Below, in pieces: positions 51,006 through 58,497 of a stretch of 64,000 bases of DNA. The notes beneath the pieces are model-generated. The model saw only the letters and a program-made list of their open reading frames with translations, did no database searches and was not told the origin of the DNA. Numbering within the stretch: the first letter of the stretch is position 1; each line of letters begins with the position of its first letter. The translations under genes were made by a program, and so were the position numbers. This stretch comes from CAIZGX01 sp044239865 (GTDB lineage: Bacteria; Bacteroidota; Bacteroidia; Flavobacteriales_D; Sanyastnellaceae), in the NCBI GenBank assembly GCA_044239865.1, contig JBIIAO010000001.1, forward strand, positions 620,001 to 684,000. Reading direction: 5' to 3'.

Positions 51006-51215
51006 CGCACTTCGTGCGATGACACGACACGTTGTGATGACACTGCGTGATGACACGACACAGTCATGATGACATCGCAAAGCGATGATGACGATTTTCA
51101 ATCGATGACGAACTTTGTTCGATGACGCTCCGCGAGGCGGTCATCACGTAGTGTCATCCTTCGAAGAAGGTCATCCGGAACGGTCATCACTTAGTGTCAT
51201 CACGACTTTGTCGTG
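51006..51215. repeat. Tandem mini-hairpin array C (about 13 units, ATGA then TCAT linkers)
   Basis: Plus strand, left half with ATGA linkers: CGCAC-ttc-GTGCG (51006), CACGAC-ac-GTTGTG (51023, one G-T pair), CAC-tgc-GTG (51041), CACGAC-aca-GTCATG (51054, one mismatch), CATCGC-aaa-GCGATG (51073), CGATT-ttc-AATCG (51092), CGAAC-ttt-GTTCG (51109). Junction CGC-tcc-GCG overlapping CCGC-gag-GCGG (51126-51140). Right half with TCAT linkers: CAC-gta-GTG (51145), CCTTC-gaa-GAAGG (51158), CCG-gaa-CGG (51175), CAC-tta-GTG (51188), CACGAC-ttt-GTCGTG (51201-51215). All stems begin with C and end with G. It lies between convergent genes and covers the last codons of phoH. Confidence 0.93.
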
Positions 51216-52182
51216 TGATTAAGGCTTCCGCCTCCATCTTTTCAAACGCAGAAATCACTCGCTTCACAAGAGGATGACGAATAACGTCGCTTCCAGTCAG
51301 TTCAATGATACCAATGCCTTCAACACCACGAAGCAATTCGACGCTGCGCATGAGTCCGCTTGGTTGATTGCGCGGTAAGTCAATTTGAGTGGAGTCACCA
51401 GTGATGACGAATTTCGCTTGAGCACCCATACGCGTAAGGAACATTTTCATTTGCGTAACGGTCGCGTTTTGTGCTTCATCGAGAATTACAAATGCTTTGT
51501 CAAGCGTGCGTCCGCGCATGAACGCAAGAGGTGCAATTTCAATTACACCCTTTTCCATATACTCAGCCAACTTATCGTAAGGAATCATATCCATAAGCGC
51601 GTCGTACAACGGCTGCAAATACGGATCGAGTTTCTCTTTCAAATCACCGGGAAGGAATCCAAGGTTTTCGCCAGCTTCAACTGCAGGACGAGTGAGTACT
51701 ATTCGTCGAACTTCTTTGTCCTTTAAGGCTTTCACCGCAAGTGCAACTGCGGTATACGTCTTTCCACTTCCAGCAGGACCAATGGCGAAGAGCATGTCGT
51801 TCTTCGACATGGATTCAACCATCTTCTTTTGATTCGGTGTTCGCGCAGTAATCTTGTTTCCCCCAGGACCAAAAACCAATACATCTCCATTCGCTTTTTG
51901 AATATCGGGAGCATCGGTTTCCCCCAACGCAATGCGCTCCAATTGCTGAAGCGTTATGCTGTGGTACTTATCTATGTGCCAAAAAATAAGCGATAAGAAA
52001 TCATCCAAACGCTGAAGCTCGTCGTCGCTTCCAACAGCCTTCAGCATATTGCCGCGGGACATGATTTTCAACTTAGGAAATTTCGATTGTACGAACTTGA
52101 ATTTCACATTGTTCGGACCGAAGAATTCAATAGGATCTATTGAAGGAAGGAAGAGCTCTTTTTCTGCCAATTTTTTGCACAA
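51187..52182 (-). CDS. phoH: PhoH-family ATPase
   Basis: About 331 residues from TTG at 52182, or 327 from TTG at 52170 (MAEKELFLPSIDPIEFFG); a stop codon just upstream rules out any longer form and no ATG is available. An N-terminal KH-like region (to about 100) is followed by the PhoH P-loop ATPase: TPNQKKMVESMSKN, Walker A FAIGPAGSGKTYTAVA, VLTRPAVEAGENLGFLPGDL, Walker B FVILDEAQNATVTQMKMFLT (20 residues) and TGDSTQIDLPR. PhoH proteins act on RNA, as helicase/nuclease partners, often beside ybeY. The last residues TRQSRDDTK are encoded by two units of hairpin array C. Confidence 0.93.
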   Translation of the reverse strand: MCKKLAEKELFLPSIDPIEFFGPNNVKFKFVQSKFPKLKIMSRGNMLKAVGSDDELQRLDDFLSLIFWHIDKYHSITLQQLERIALGETDAPDIQKANGDVLVFGPGGNKITARTPNQKKMVESMSKNDMLFAIGPAGSGKTYTAVALAVKALKDKEVRRIVLTRPAVEAGENLGFLPGDLKEKLDPYLQPLYDALMDMIPYDKLAEYMEKGVIEIAPLAFMRGRTLDKAFVILDEAQNATVTQMKMFLTRMGAQAKFVITGDSTQIDLPRNQPSGLMRSVELLRGVEGIGIIELTGSDVIRHPLVKRVISAFEKMEAEALITRQSRDDTK

Positions 52183-52191
52183 TTAATTGTG
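52178..52191. promoter_or_regulatory. 14-bp perfect palindrome over the phoH start
   Basis: CACAATTAATTGTG is perfectly symmetrical and covers the TTG start codon of phoH in the 80-bp divergent region between phoH and the DUF62 gene. It could be an operator or simply AT-rich chance. Confidence 0.35.
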
Positions 52192-52262
52192 TCGAAAATA
52201 ATGGAAATTACTGTTGAACACCTTTAATTTTCAATGAAATTTGCTATTACTCTATATTATCC

Positions 52263-53081
52263 ATGTCAATCGTTGCGCTTATATCAGATCTCGGAACCAA
52301 AGATCATTATGTTTCTTTGGTGAAAGCGGCGTTGCTGAATAACAATCCGACGATTATTCCTGTAGACATTTCGCATGAAGTAGGTACTGGTGAAATAGGA
52401 GAAGCAGCCTTTCTTTTTAGAAGTGTTTGGAGCAGTTTTCCCTTTGGCACTGTATTCATGAACGGAGTTAGCAGCTACAAAAGCAGCACGAGAGAACATA
52501 TTATTATCGAATACCAGGACCGCTTCTTAATTACAGCAGACAATGGCGTTTTCTCGCTTATGTTTCCGGAACTACAATCCGAAGATGTAGAAATTTATTT
52601 ATTGAACTTGGAAGGTCCGGATGATAAGCGTTTTCCAATGTCGGGAGTTTTTGCTACTGCTGCCGCAAGGATTACGCAAGGTGATTTTCCTGATCAGTGG
52701 TGCGAAAGTTTGGCAGATATATACAGAGTCAAAGGTCTGGAACCCTACATGAATGGACAAGACCTCATTACTCAAGTCATCTACATTGATCATTTTGGAA
52801 ATCTGTATTTCAATTTAACGAAGAAATTATTTGAGGAAATAGGAAAAGGGAGAAGCTTTGCAATTCCAGTGCGATCGCAGACTACCATAAATAAATTTCA
52901 CGAGCGCTTCGTGGATGTTGAAGTAGGAAACGAAGTGGCATTTTGGGGGCAAAACGATTACTTGGTTATTTCTATGAATCGCGAAGGGGGAGGAGATAGA
53001 GCAGGGACTTTCAATCGATTGATGAATTTGGATTTAGGCGACTCATTAACAATATCTTTTCATGGTGACGCGAATCGTTAA
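52263..53081 (+). CDS. DUF62 (SAM hydroxide adenosyltransferase / halogenase-like) family protein
   Basis: 272 residues. The family splits S-adenosylmethionine with water, chloride or fluoride. N-terminal MSIVALISDLGTKDHYVSLV and VDISHEVGTGEIGEAAFLF, ADNGVFSLMFPE and IYIDHFGNLYFNLTKK fit the family. By eye, the catalytic Asp of the GVDxxG-like motif is Ser (NGVSSYKSS) and the His of TFHGRDxF is Pro (RFPMSGVF), so the Asp-Arg-His triad of the archaeal enzyme seems absent; many Bacteroidota members share this. Activity is therefore uncertain. It overlaps the downstream gene by 20 bp. Confidence 0.85.
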   Translation: MSIVALISDLGTKDHYVSLVKAALLNNNPTIIPVDISHEVGTGEIGEAAFLFRSVWSSFPFGTVFMNGVSSYKSSTREHIIIEYQDRFLITADNGVFSLMFPELQSEDVEIYLLNLEGPDDKRFPMSGVFATAAARITQGDFPDQWCESLADIYRVKGLEPYMNGQDLITQVIYIDHFGNLYFNLTKKLFEEIGKGRSFAIPVRSQTTINKFHERFVDVEVGNEVAFWGQNDYLVISMNREGGGDRAGTFNRLMNLDLGDSLTISFHGDANR

Positions 53082-53361
53082 AATGTCTTTCGATAAAACC
53101 AATGCAGCGCAGTTCCTTGAGATTTTCAATGAACATCGCGAGCAAATTCGCACGGCGGAAGGTTGCACGTATCTCGAACTTTGGCAAACCGAAGAAAGCG
53201 ATTCAACATTATTCTTTACGCATAGTAAATGGGAAAGTGAAGACTTTTTGAATAACTACAGACATAGCGAAATCTTTAAAATTGTTTGGCCGAAGACGAA
53301 GGCATTGTTCAATGCACCGCCACAAGCCTGGACCGTGAATAGCCTTGTAATACTAGTCTAG
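53062..53361 (+). CDS. Antibiotic-biosynthesis-monooxygenase (ABM) domain protein
   Basis: 99 residues. The start MVTRIVKMSFDKTNAAQFLE lies inside the upstream gene's end and matches the family's usual N-terminus. Then EHREQIRTAEGCTYLELWQT, STLFFTHSKWESEDFLNNYR and HSEIFKIVWPKTKALFNAPP are the ABM ferredoxin-like fold with the conserved NYRHSxxF. Members are small quinol monooxygenases or heme-degrading enzymes; which applies is not visible. It is followed by moeA with no gap, so DUF62, ABM and moeA form one operon. Confidence 0.85.
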   Translation: MVTRIVKMSFDKTNAAQFLEIFNEHREQIRTAEGCTYLELWQTEESDSTLFFTHSKWESEDFLNNYRHSEIFKIVWPKTKALFNAPPQAWTVNSLVILV

Positions 53362-54540
53362 ATGGAAGAGTTAATTTCTCCTGAAGAAGCTTTTCGAATC
53401 GTTAAGAATCAATTTCCGCATCTTCAGGATGAAAGTGTTTCGTTAGCCTCTTCTTCCGGAAGAGAATTAGCAGAGAACATATATTCCGACCGCGATCAGC
53501 CGCCTTTCCATCGTGTAATGATGGATGGCTATGCCTTTCAAATAGCTGCTTGGGAAAAGGGAATACGGGAATTTTATGTTGAAGGAATTCAAGCTGCGGG
53601 AGAAGCTCCGTTCACATTGAAAGATGAGAACGGCTGCATTGAAATCATGACAGGTGCAGTATTACCGAACGATTGTTCGGTTGTGATTCAATATGAAAAA
53701 TCAATTCGAAAAGATAATAGTGTTCAATTTCAAATTGAAGAATTAAAGCATTTTCAAAACGTTCATGCAAAGGGATTCGATAAGAAGTTAGGTGAAATAA
53801 TATTGAAGGAAGGAACTGTCATTGGTCCTCTGGAAATAGCTGCGCTTGCATCTGTTGGAAAGGCGAAGGTGAAAGTGACGAAGCGCTTCAACATCGCCAT
53901 TGTTTCAACGGGAAATGAATTGGTGGAGGTGCATGAAACGCCTTCCGACTATGAAATCCGGTCCAGTAATTTAGAAATGCTTCAATCGTTATTGAAACCA
54001 TATTGTGAGCAGATAAATGTTTTCCGATTGTCAGACGATGAACAGGAAACGACGCATTTCATTCAACATGAATTAGAAAATTTTGATATCGTTTGTTTTT
54101 CTGGCGGAGTATCGAAAGGCAAATACGATTTTGTTGCGAAGGCATTGGAAGAAAATGGTATTGAAAAACATTTTCACGGAGTGAAGCAGAAACCGGGTAA
54201 GCCATTTTTCTTTGGAAGTAAGAGCGAAACGGTAGTCTTTGCTTTTCCCGGAAATCCAATCTCTGTTTTACATTGCGCCACGCGCTATTTAATTCCGCAA
54301 TTGAGTAAGAGTTCCATTGAAAATGCCCAGCTGAAGAGCGGTTACTATAATAAATCAGTGCTAACCGTTTATTTGCCCGCATTTATTTCCACCTATAAAA
54401 ATGGATTGCGAATGGCACAACTTATTCTTCAAAATGGATCGGGTGATTTTATGGGAGCAACAGGATCAAACGGTTTTGTAGAAATACTTCCGAATACGGA
54501 AGTGAAAGAAAACGAAGTGATTTCGTTTTATAAATTCTAA
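53362..54540 (+). CDS. moeA: Molybdopterin molybdenumtransferase
   Basis: 392 residues. Inserts molybdate into adenylylated molybdopterin, the last step of molybdenum cofactor synthesis. N-terminal DRDQPPFHRVMMDGYAF, then IEIMTGAVLPNDCSVVIQYE (20 residues), IVSTGNELVEVHETPSDYEI, FSGGVSKGKYDFV and VKQKPGKPFFFGSK are the conserved MoeA segments; the usual GGVSxGxYD and KPGKP are intact. It converges with moaA, and the two stop codons share the four bases CTAA. Confidence 0.94.
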   Translation: MEELISPEEAFRIVKNQFPHLQDESVSLASSSGRELAENIYSDRDQPPFHRVMMDGYAFQIAAWEKGIREFYVEGIQAAGEAPFTLKDENGCIEIMTGAVLPNDCSVVIQYEKSIRKDNSVQFQIEELKHFQNVHAKGFDKKLGEIILKEGTVIGPLEIAALASVGKAKVKVTKRFNIAIVSTGNELVEVHETPSDYEIRSSNLEMLQSLLKPYCEQINVFRLSDDEQETTHFIQHELENFDIVCFSGGVSKGKYDFVAKALEENGIEKHFHGVKQKPGKPFFFGSKSETVVFAFPGNPISVLHCATRYLIPQLSKSSIENAQLKSGYYNKSVLTVYLPAFISTYKNGLRMAQLILQNGSGDFMGATGSNGFVEILPNTEVKENEVISFYKF

Positions 54541-55517
54541 CCTCCAACCGAGGCCATGCTCTGAAAGTTTTTCGTCACCTGCATTTCTTCCGCAGCGAAT
54601 CCGTCTTTTGGTTTAGTCATACAAGCAGCTTCCAACGCATTCTGAATTTCTTCGTTAGATTTGCCATCACGCAACAAAGTGCGCAGCAGAAGCGAAGGCG
54701 GAGCGTATAGGCACGATTTTACAAATCCTTCAGGCGTAATGCGAATGCGATTGCACGTCCCGCAAAACGTTCTGCTATAGGCAGCAATAATCCCGACTTG
54801 ACCAATATGTCCTTCAATTGAGTAATTCTGAGCGGTAGCTCCAGCTTCAAAAGGGATGGCAGTTAATGAAGGGAAATGATGCGTTAGTTCTTGTTCTAAC
54901 TTTTTCCAATTCCATTTCACGGCATGGTGATACTCTTTACCGTTGAAAGGCATTTCCTCAATGAATCTAACGCGAACATCTTTGCCTTTCGTTAGCTGCG
55001 CAAGTTCGAGTATATCTTCTTCGTTGTGGTGCTCAAGAATGACCGCGTTAATGCTTGTTTTTATTTTATGTTGAAGGAGTTGCTCGAGTGTTTCCTGAAC
55101 TTTGTGCACTTCATTGCGTTTGGTCATGGAATGGAAACGCTCGGCATTCAAGGAATCTATACTCAGGTTTACGCCGTTCCAAGGCAGCTGAAAAAAGAGT
55201 TCTGAATTTTTCTCATTGAACGTCCCATTCGTCGTAATACTAATGGAATGAAAGGTCTTCATTTGAAAAGCATGTTCAGCAATTTCAAAAAAATCTCCGC
55301 GTGAAGTGGGTTCTCCGCCTGTAAAACGAATTTTCGTAATTCCGCTCGCGGCGAGCACGTCCAACATTTTTTTCCATTCGGAAGTCGAAAGCAATTGCGC
55401 GTTCTTCAACCACTTCAATCCTTCTTCAGGCATGCAATAGGTACAACGCAAATTACACTTGTCGGTAACAGCAAGGCGCGCGTAGGTAAGTGTTCTTCCG
55501 AAGGAATCGTTCAACAT
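54537..55517 (-). CDS. moaA: GTP 3',8-cyclase (radical SAM)
   Basis: 326 residues. First step of molybdenum cofactor synthesis, using two iron-sulfur clusters. N-terminal radical SAM motif TDKCNLRCTYCMPEEGL (Cx3Cx2C), SAM-binding IRFTGGEPTSRGDFFEIAEH (20 residues), and the C-terminal cluster motif TFCGTCNRIRITPEGFVKSC (20 residues). The protein ends SVGG, the double glycine needed for catalysis in MoaA. With moeA it gives a partial cofactor pathway here; moaC, moaE, moaD and mogA are not in the window. A small gene follows upstream by 9 bp on the same strand. Confidence 0.95.
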   Translation of the reverse strand: MLNDSFGRTLTYARLAVTDKCNLRCTYCMPEEGLKWLKNAQLLSTSEWKKMLDVLAASGITKIRFTGGEPTSRGDFFEIAEHAFQMKTFHSISITTNGTFNEKNSELFFQLPWNGVNLSIDSLNAERFHSMTKRNEVHKVQETLEQLLQHKIKTSINAVILEHHNEEDILELAQLTKGKDVRVRFIEEMPFNGKEYHHAVKWNWKKLEQELTHHFPSLTAIPFEAGATAQNYSIEGHIGQVGIIAAYSRTFCGTCNRIRITPEGFVKSCLYAPPSLLLRTLLRDGKSNEEIQNALEAACMTKPKDGFAAEEMQVTKNFQSMASVGG

Positions 55518-55526
55518 GAAAAAGAA

Positions 55527-55856
55527 TTAAGCTTGAAATCCGTTCCGAAAGTAAGCCAAATCTTTTTCTACTGAGATTAAGAGCATCTTTCCGTCTATCG
55601 TAAACTCTCTGTGCCACGCTTCTTTGTTAGAGGAGAGAAATGTCTGCATTTCGAAATCGGGGATGTGTAGTTCTACTTCTGGTGCGTTCCAAATCATTTC
55701 ACTGTTCTGATCTTTCGAAGGGAAAATGCGAAAGGTGAGTTCAACACCGTGAAAAATAATACAGCTGACTTCAACGGCTTTACTTTTTTTTAGAAGCTCA
55801 GATTCTTTTTCCGTGATTCGAAAGCGAAGTGAATTTTGTTTGATACGAACTTTCAT
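55527..55856 (-). CDS. DUF7009-like small protein
   Basis: 109 residues. The start MKVRIKQNSLRFRITEKESE fits the small DUF7009 proteins of Bacteroidota, which begin MKIRIKxNSIRFRLTxxE, and the rest is beta-rich with the characteristic LLISVEKDLAYF near the end. The function is unknown, but the gene lies between moaA and the oxygenase on one strand; its stop is 9 bp from moaA and its start overlaps the oxygenase stop by four bases, so it is probably co-expressed with cofactor synthesis. Confidence 0.7.
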   Translation of the reverse strand: MKVRIKQNSLRFRITEKESELLKKSKAVEVSCIIFHGVELTFRIFPSKDQNSEMIWNAPEVELHIPDFEMQTFLSSNKEAWHREFTIDGKMLLISVEKDLAYFRNGFQA

Positions 55857-56806
55857 TTCAATCCAATTTCGGCAAGGCGTTGATTTAAGAAATCTTCAGC
55901 GGTAATAGGAGTGTATTGAGCCTGTTCCCCCTCTTTAATGCAGGAGGGCAGACAGTCTAATTTCATTTCATTCCTAGGGTGAAGGAAGAAGGGAATGCTA
56001 AATCTTGGTGTGCCCCATTTTTCTCTTGGCGGATTTACCACGCGATGCGTTGTGCTTTTCAATTGGTTGTTCGTTAATCGTTCAAGCATATCGCCCACGT
56101 TCACCACTATGTGATCGGGCAATGCCGTAACAGCTACCCATTCGTTTTGTTTGTTCAGCACTTCCAATCCGTCTGCACTAGCGCCAATGAGCAGTGTGAT
56201 TAAATTAATGTCTTCATGCTGACCCGCGCGAACAGCATCTTTCGGCTCTGAAGTTATAGGCGGGTAGTGAATAGGACGAAGGATACTGTTGCCTTCATGA
56301 ATATGAGCGTCGAACCAATTTTCTTCCAATCCCAAATGAAGGGCAATGGCTCGCAGCATATAACGTCCTGTATTTTCAAGGCCTTTGTATGCTTCCAATC
56401 CAATGCTTAAGAATTCAGGTAGTTCGTCGACATGAATATTATCTGGATAAATAGCTTTGTTTGCCTCAGTAATGATTTGACCAAAATGCCAGAACTCTTT
56501 CAGATCTCCGGCATTGGAATCTTTCGCATGTTCCTTTCCAAAACTGGTGTAGCCCCGTTGGCCAGACAATTCTGGGCGCTCGTATTTTAATTTCACTTCT
56601 GTTGGAAGAGCGAAAAATTCTTGCACCGATTGGTACAGGTTTGAAATGAGTTGGTCGTTGATTAAAGAATTTTTGACCGCAACAAATCCTATTTCTTCGT
56701 AGGCATTACCTAAGGTATTTACAAATTGTTGCTTTTCTTCGGCAGTGCCGTTTAGAAAATGAGCTAGATCCACTGAAGGAATGCCCATGGGAAGGTTATT
56801 CGACAT
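55853..56806 (-). CDS. 2-oxoglutarate/Fe(II)-dependent oxygenase (isopenicillin N synthase-like)
   Basis: 317 residues. The N-terminal DIOX_N-type domain (IPSVDLAHFLNGTAEEKQQF, YEEIGFVAVKNSLI) is followed by the jelly-roll with the iron ligands His-x-Asp in AGQHEDINLITLLIG and the distal His in STTHRVVNPP, and the 2-oxoglutarate Arg-x-Ser in PRFSIPFFLHP. The substrate cannot be told from sequence; relatives in bacteria are mostly uncharacterised. It heads the minus-strand run oxygenase - DUF7009 - moaA. Confidence 0.9.
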   Translation of the reverse strand: MSNNLPMGIPSVDLAHFLNGTAEEKQQFVNTLGNAYEEIGFVAVKNSLINDQLISNLYQSVQEFFALPTEVKLKYERPELSGQRGYTSFGKEHAKDSNAGDLKEFWHFGQIITEANKAIYPDNIHVDELPEFLSIGLEAYKGLENTGRYMLRAIALHLGLEENWFDAHIHEGNSILRPIHYPPITSEPKDAVRAGQHEDINLITLLIGASADGLEVLNKQNEWVAVTALPDHIVVNVGDMLERLTNNQLKSTTHRVVNPPREKWGTPRFSIPFFLHPRNEMKLDCLPSCIKEGEQAQYTPITAEDFLNQRLAEIGLK

Positions 56807-56861
56807 AACAAGTATTTCTACAAATCTAACTGCAGAAGCCTTGTTTAAAAACGATTTTTGA

Positions 56862-57035
56862 TTAGATTTCGAACGAGAGGCCGTTGATAGAAATTAGACG
56901 CTGAATAGGAATACGTTGATTACATTCAGTGTAAATAATCTCTTCTTGCTTCTCTTTCTTAAGATCAACAATCTTCGTAATTAATTCTTGTATTTTTCCG
57001 TCTAGCAAGAATTGGATTTTTACTTTTTTGAACAT
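56862..57035 (-). CDS. Small ORF, 57 residues
   Basis: An intact frame MFKKVKIQFLLDGKIQELIT, then KIVDLKKEKQEEIIYTECNQ and RIPIQRLISINGLSFEI. It is basic, alternating hydrophobic and charged, and has a credible ATG in the 366-bp gap between the oxygenase and lgt genes. The beginning KKVKIQFLLDGKIQELI looks like a beta-strand/turn/helix. Not recognised; coding status rests only on frame and composition. The remainder of the gap (56807-56861, 57036-57172) shows no other feature apart from the weak lgt promoter box. Confidence 0.5.
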   Translation of the reverse strand: MFKKVKIQFLLDGKIQELITKIVDLKKEKQEEIIYTECNQRIPIQRLISINGLSFEI

Positions 57036-57160
57036 GGCTGTTTTTTTTTACAAACTAACTCGTCTTACATGAAGGCAGCATGAATTTCATATTACCAAAT
57101 CTTGAAGAGTAGTCGAGAGATAATGTCTCTTTATTGCTCAATTGCTTTACATTCCCTTAT

Positions 57161-57168
57161 TATCTTCG
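57161..57168 (+). promoter_or_regulatory. -7-like box adjoining the lgt start
   Basis: TATCTTCG is one mismatch from TAnnTTTG and ends 4 bp before the ATG at 57173, another possible leaderless arrangement. No -33 element at ideal spacing. Confidence 0.35.
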
Positions 57169-57172
57169 CCAC

Positions 57173-58378
57173 ATGTATCCTACTTTATATCATGTCTTTT
57201 ACGATTGGTTCGGTGTTGAATGGTCTTGGGCCAAAATGTTGAATAGCTTCGGGTTTTTCGTTGCGCTTGCCTTCATAGCAGCGAGTTATACGCTAACGCT
57301 TGAGCTAAAGAGAAAAGAATCGCTGGGACTTATTAAAGGCGGAATTCGAAAAGTAATTGTTGGTGGTGCTCCGAATATGATGGACATCTTTTTCTCAGGA
57401 TTAATGGGCTTCATTTTGGGGTGGAAAGTGATTTATTTATTGGTGAATAGTGGTCGATTGTTCAACGGTGTGAATTCTCCTCAACACATTATTTTTTCAA
57501 AAAGTGGTTACCCGCTGCTTGGATTGTTAGTGGGTGGAGGTTATGCCTATTACCGCTATTACACAGAAAAGAAAAAACAGTTGCCCCAACCCCAAGAGAA
57601 AATGGAAGCGTTTTCCGCTGGAGAATACACGGGAACCATAACGTTTTTAGCAGCCATTGGGGGATTAGCAGGAGCGAAGTTGTTTCACTTGTTCGAGAAT
57701 CCTGCCGAGTTAAGAGAGTTCTTTACTCACCCATCTTTGGAAAGTTTCATAAGTGGCTTAACGGTATACGGCGGATTAATCATGGGAGCGATCGTGGTTT
57801 TGACATTCGCGAAAATGAAGAAGATCCCGATGTTGGTTTTGTCCGACGCTGCCACTCCGGGAATGATCTTAGCTTATGGAATTGGTCGTATGGGCTGCCA
57901 CACAAGCGGAGATGGGGATTGGGGAATTGAAAACATAAGTCCAAAGCCAGGATGGCTCTCTTGGTTACCCGATTGGGCTTGGTCGTATGACTATCCGAAT
58001 AACGTAAATAGAGTGGGAGAGTTTATGACTTCCGATCAATATGCAGGCTACGGAACGCATTTGGTTCCAGGGGTATTCCCAACACCGTTGTATGAGATTG
58101 TTGCGGCAGTTGCCATCTTTATATTCTTATGGTCGATTCGCAAACGCGTTAAAGCTGCCGGAGTAATAACCGCGCTGTATCTGATCTTCAACGGACTTGA
58201 ACGTTTCTTCATAGAAAAGATTCGTGTAAACAATAAATTCGACTTTCTAGGTATTCAAGCCACACAGGCGGAAATAATTGCAGTCCTATTTATGCTAGGA
58301 GGAGCCGTTTTACTCTATTTTTCTTTAAGAAAGAAAAAAGTTGACTCGAGCTCATTCGCTTCGAAAACAATACATTAA
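57173..58378 (+). CDS. lgt: Prolipoprotein diacylglyceryl transferase
   Basis: About 401 residues from MYPTLYHVFYDWFGVEW; an upstream frame extension to 57134 is unlikely. Transfers diacylglycerol to the lipobox Cys, the first step of lipoprotein maturation, in the inner membrane. About seven TM helices; the Lgt signature is visible as AYGIGRMGCHTSGDGDWG (the GRxGNFxNxE-like segment of canonical Lgt, here GRMGCHTSGD as in Bacteroidota), with YGGLIMGAIV and PTPLYEIVAAVAIF. It is longer than E. coli Lgt (291), with an extra periplasmic segment, usual for this phylum. It is needed for lipoproteins such as the one at 16936-17691. Confidence 0.92.
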   Translation: MYPTLYHVFYDWFGVEWSWAKMLNSFGFFVALAFIAASYTLTLELKRKESLGLIKGGIRKVIVGGAPNMMDIFFSGLMGFILGWKVIYLLVNSGRLFNGVNSPQHIIFSKSGYPLLGLLVGGGYAYYRYYTEKKKQLPQPQEKMEAFSAGEYTGTITFLAAIGGLAGAKLFHLFENPAELREFFTHPSLESFISGLTVYGGLIMGAIVVLTFAKMKKIPMLVLSDAATPGMILAYGIGRMGCHTSGDGDWGIENISPKPGWLSWLPDWAWSYDYPNNVNRVGEFMTSDQYAGYGTHLVPGVFPTPLYEIVAAVAIFIFLWSIRKRVKAAGVITALYLIFNGLERFFIEKIRVNNKFDFLGIQATQAEIIAVLFMLGGAVLLYFSLRKKKVDSSSFASKTIH

Positions 58379-58411
58379 TGAGGAATTGTGAATGAAAAGG
58401 TGATTTTTTTC

Positions 58412-58443
58412 TTGATATTCACAGAAAGTTAGTATTACATTTG
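58412..58443 (+). promoter_or_regulatory. Consensus Bacteroidota promoter of trxA
   Basis: TTG at 58412-58414, a 21-bp spacer and TACATTTG at 58436-58443. Transcription would start near 58449, leaving a leader of about 50 nt. Confidence 0.7.
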
Positions 58444-58497
58444 TCCCCCGTTTCAGTTTTGAAGCACAACATTTAAGAAACATAAAAACTTACAGAT

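Noticed and set aside
51006..51215. CRISPR array or classical REP/BIME element
   Set aside because: There are no long identical repeats with unique spacers and no cas genes; units are 13-19 bp with variable stems, unlike REP sequences, which conserve the stem sequence.
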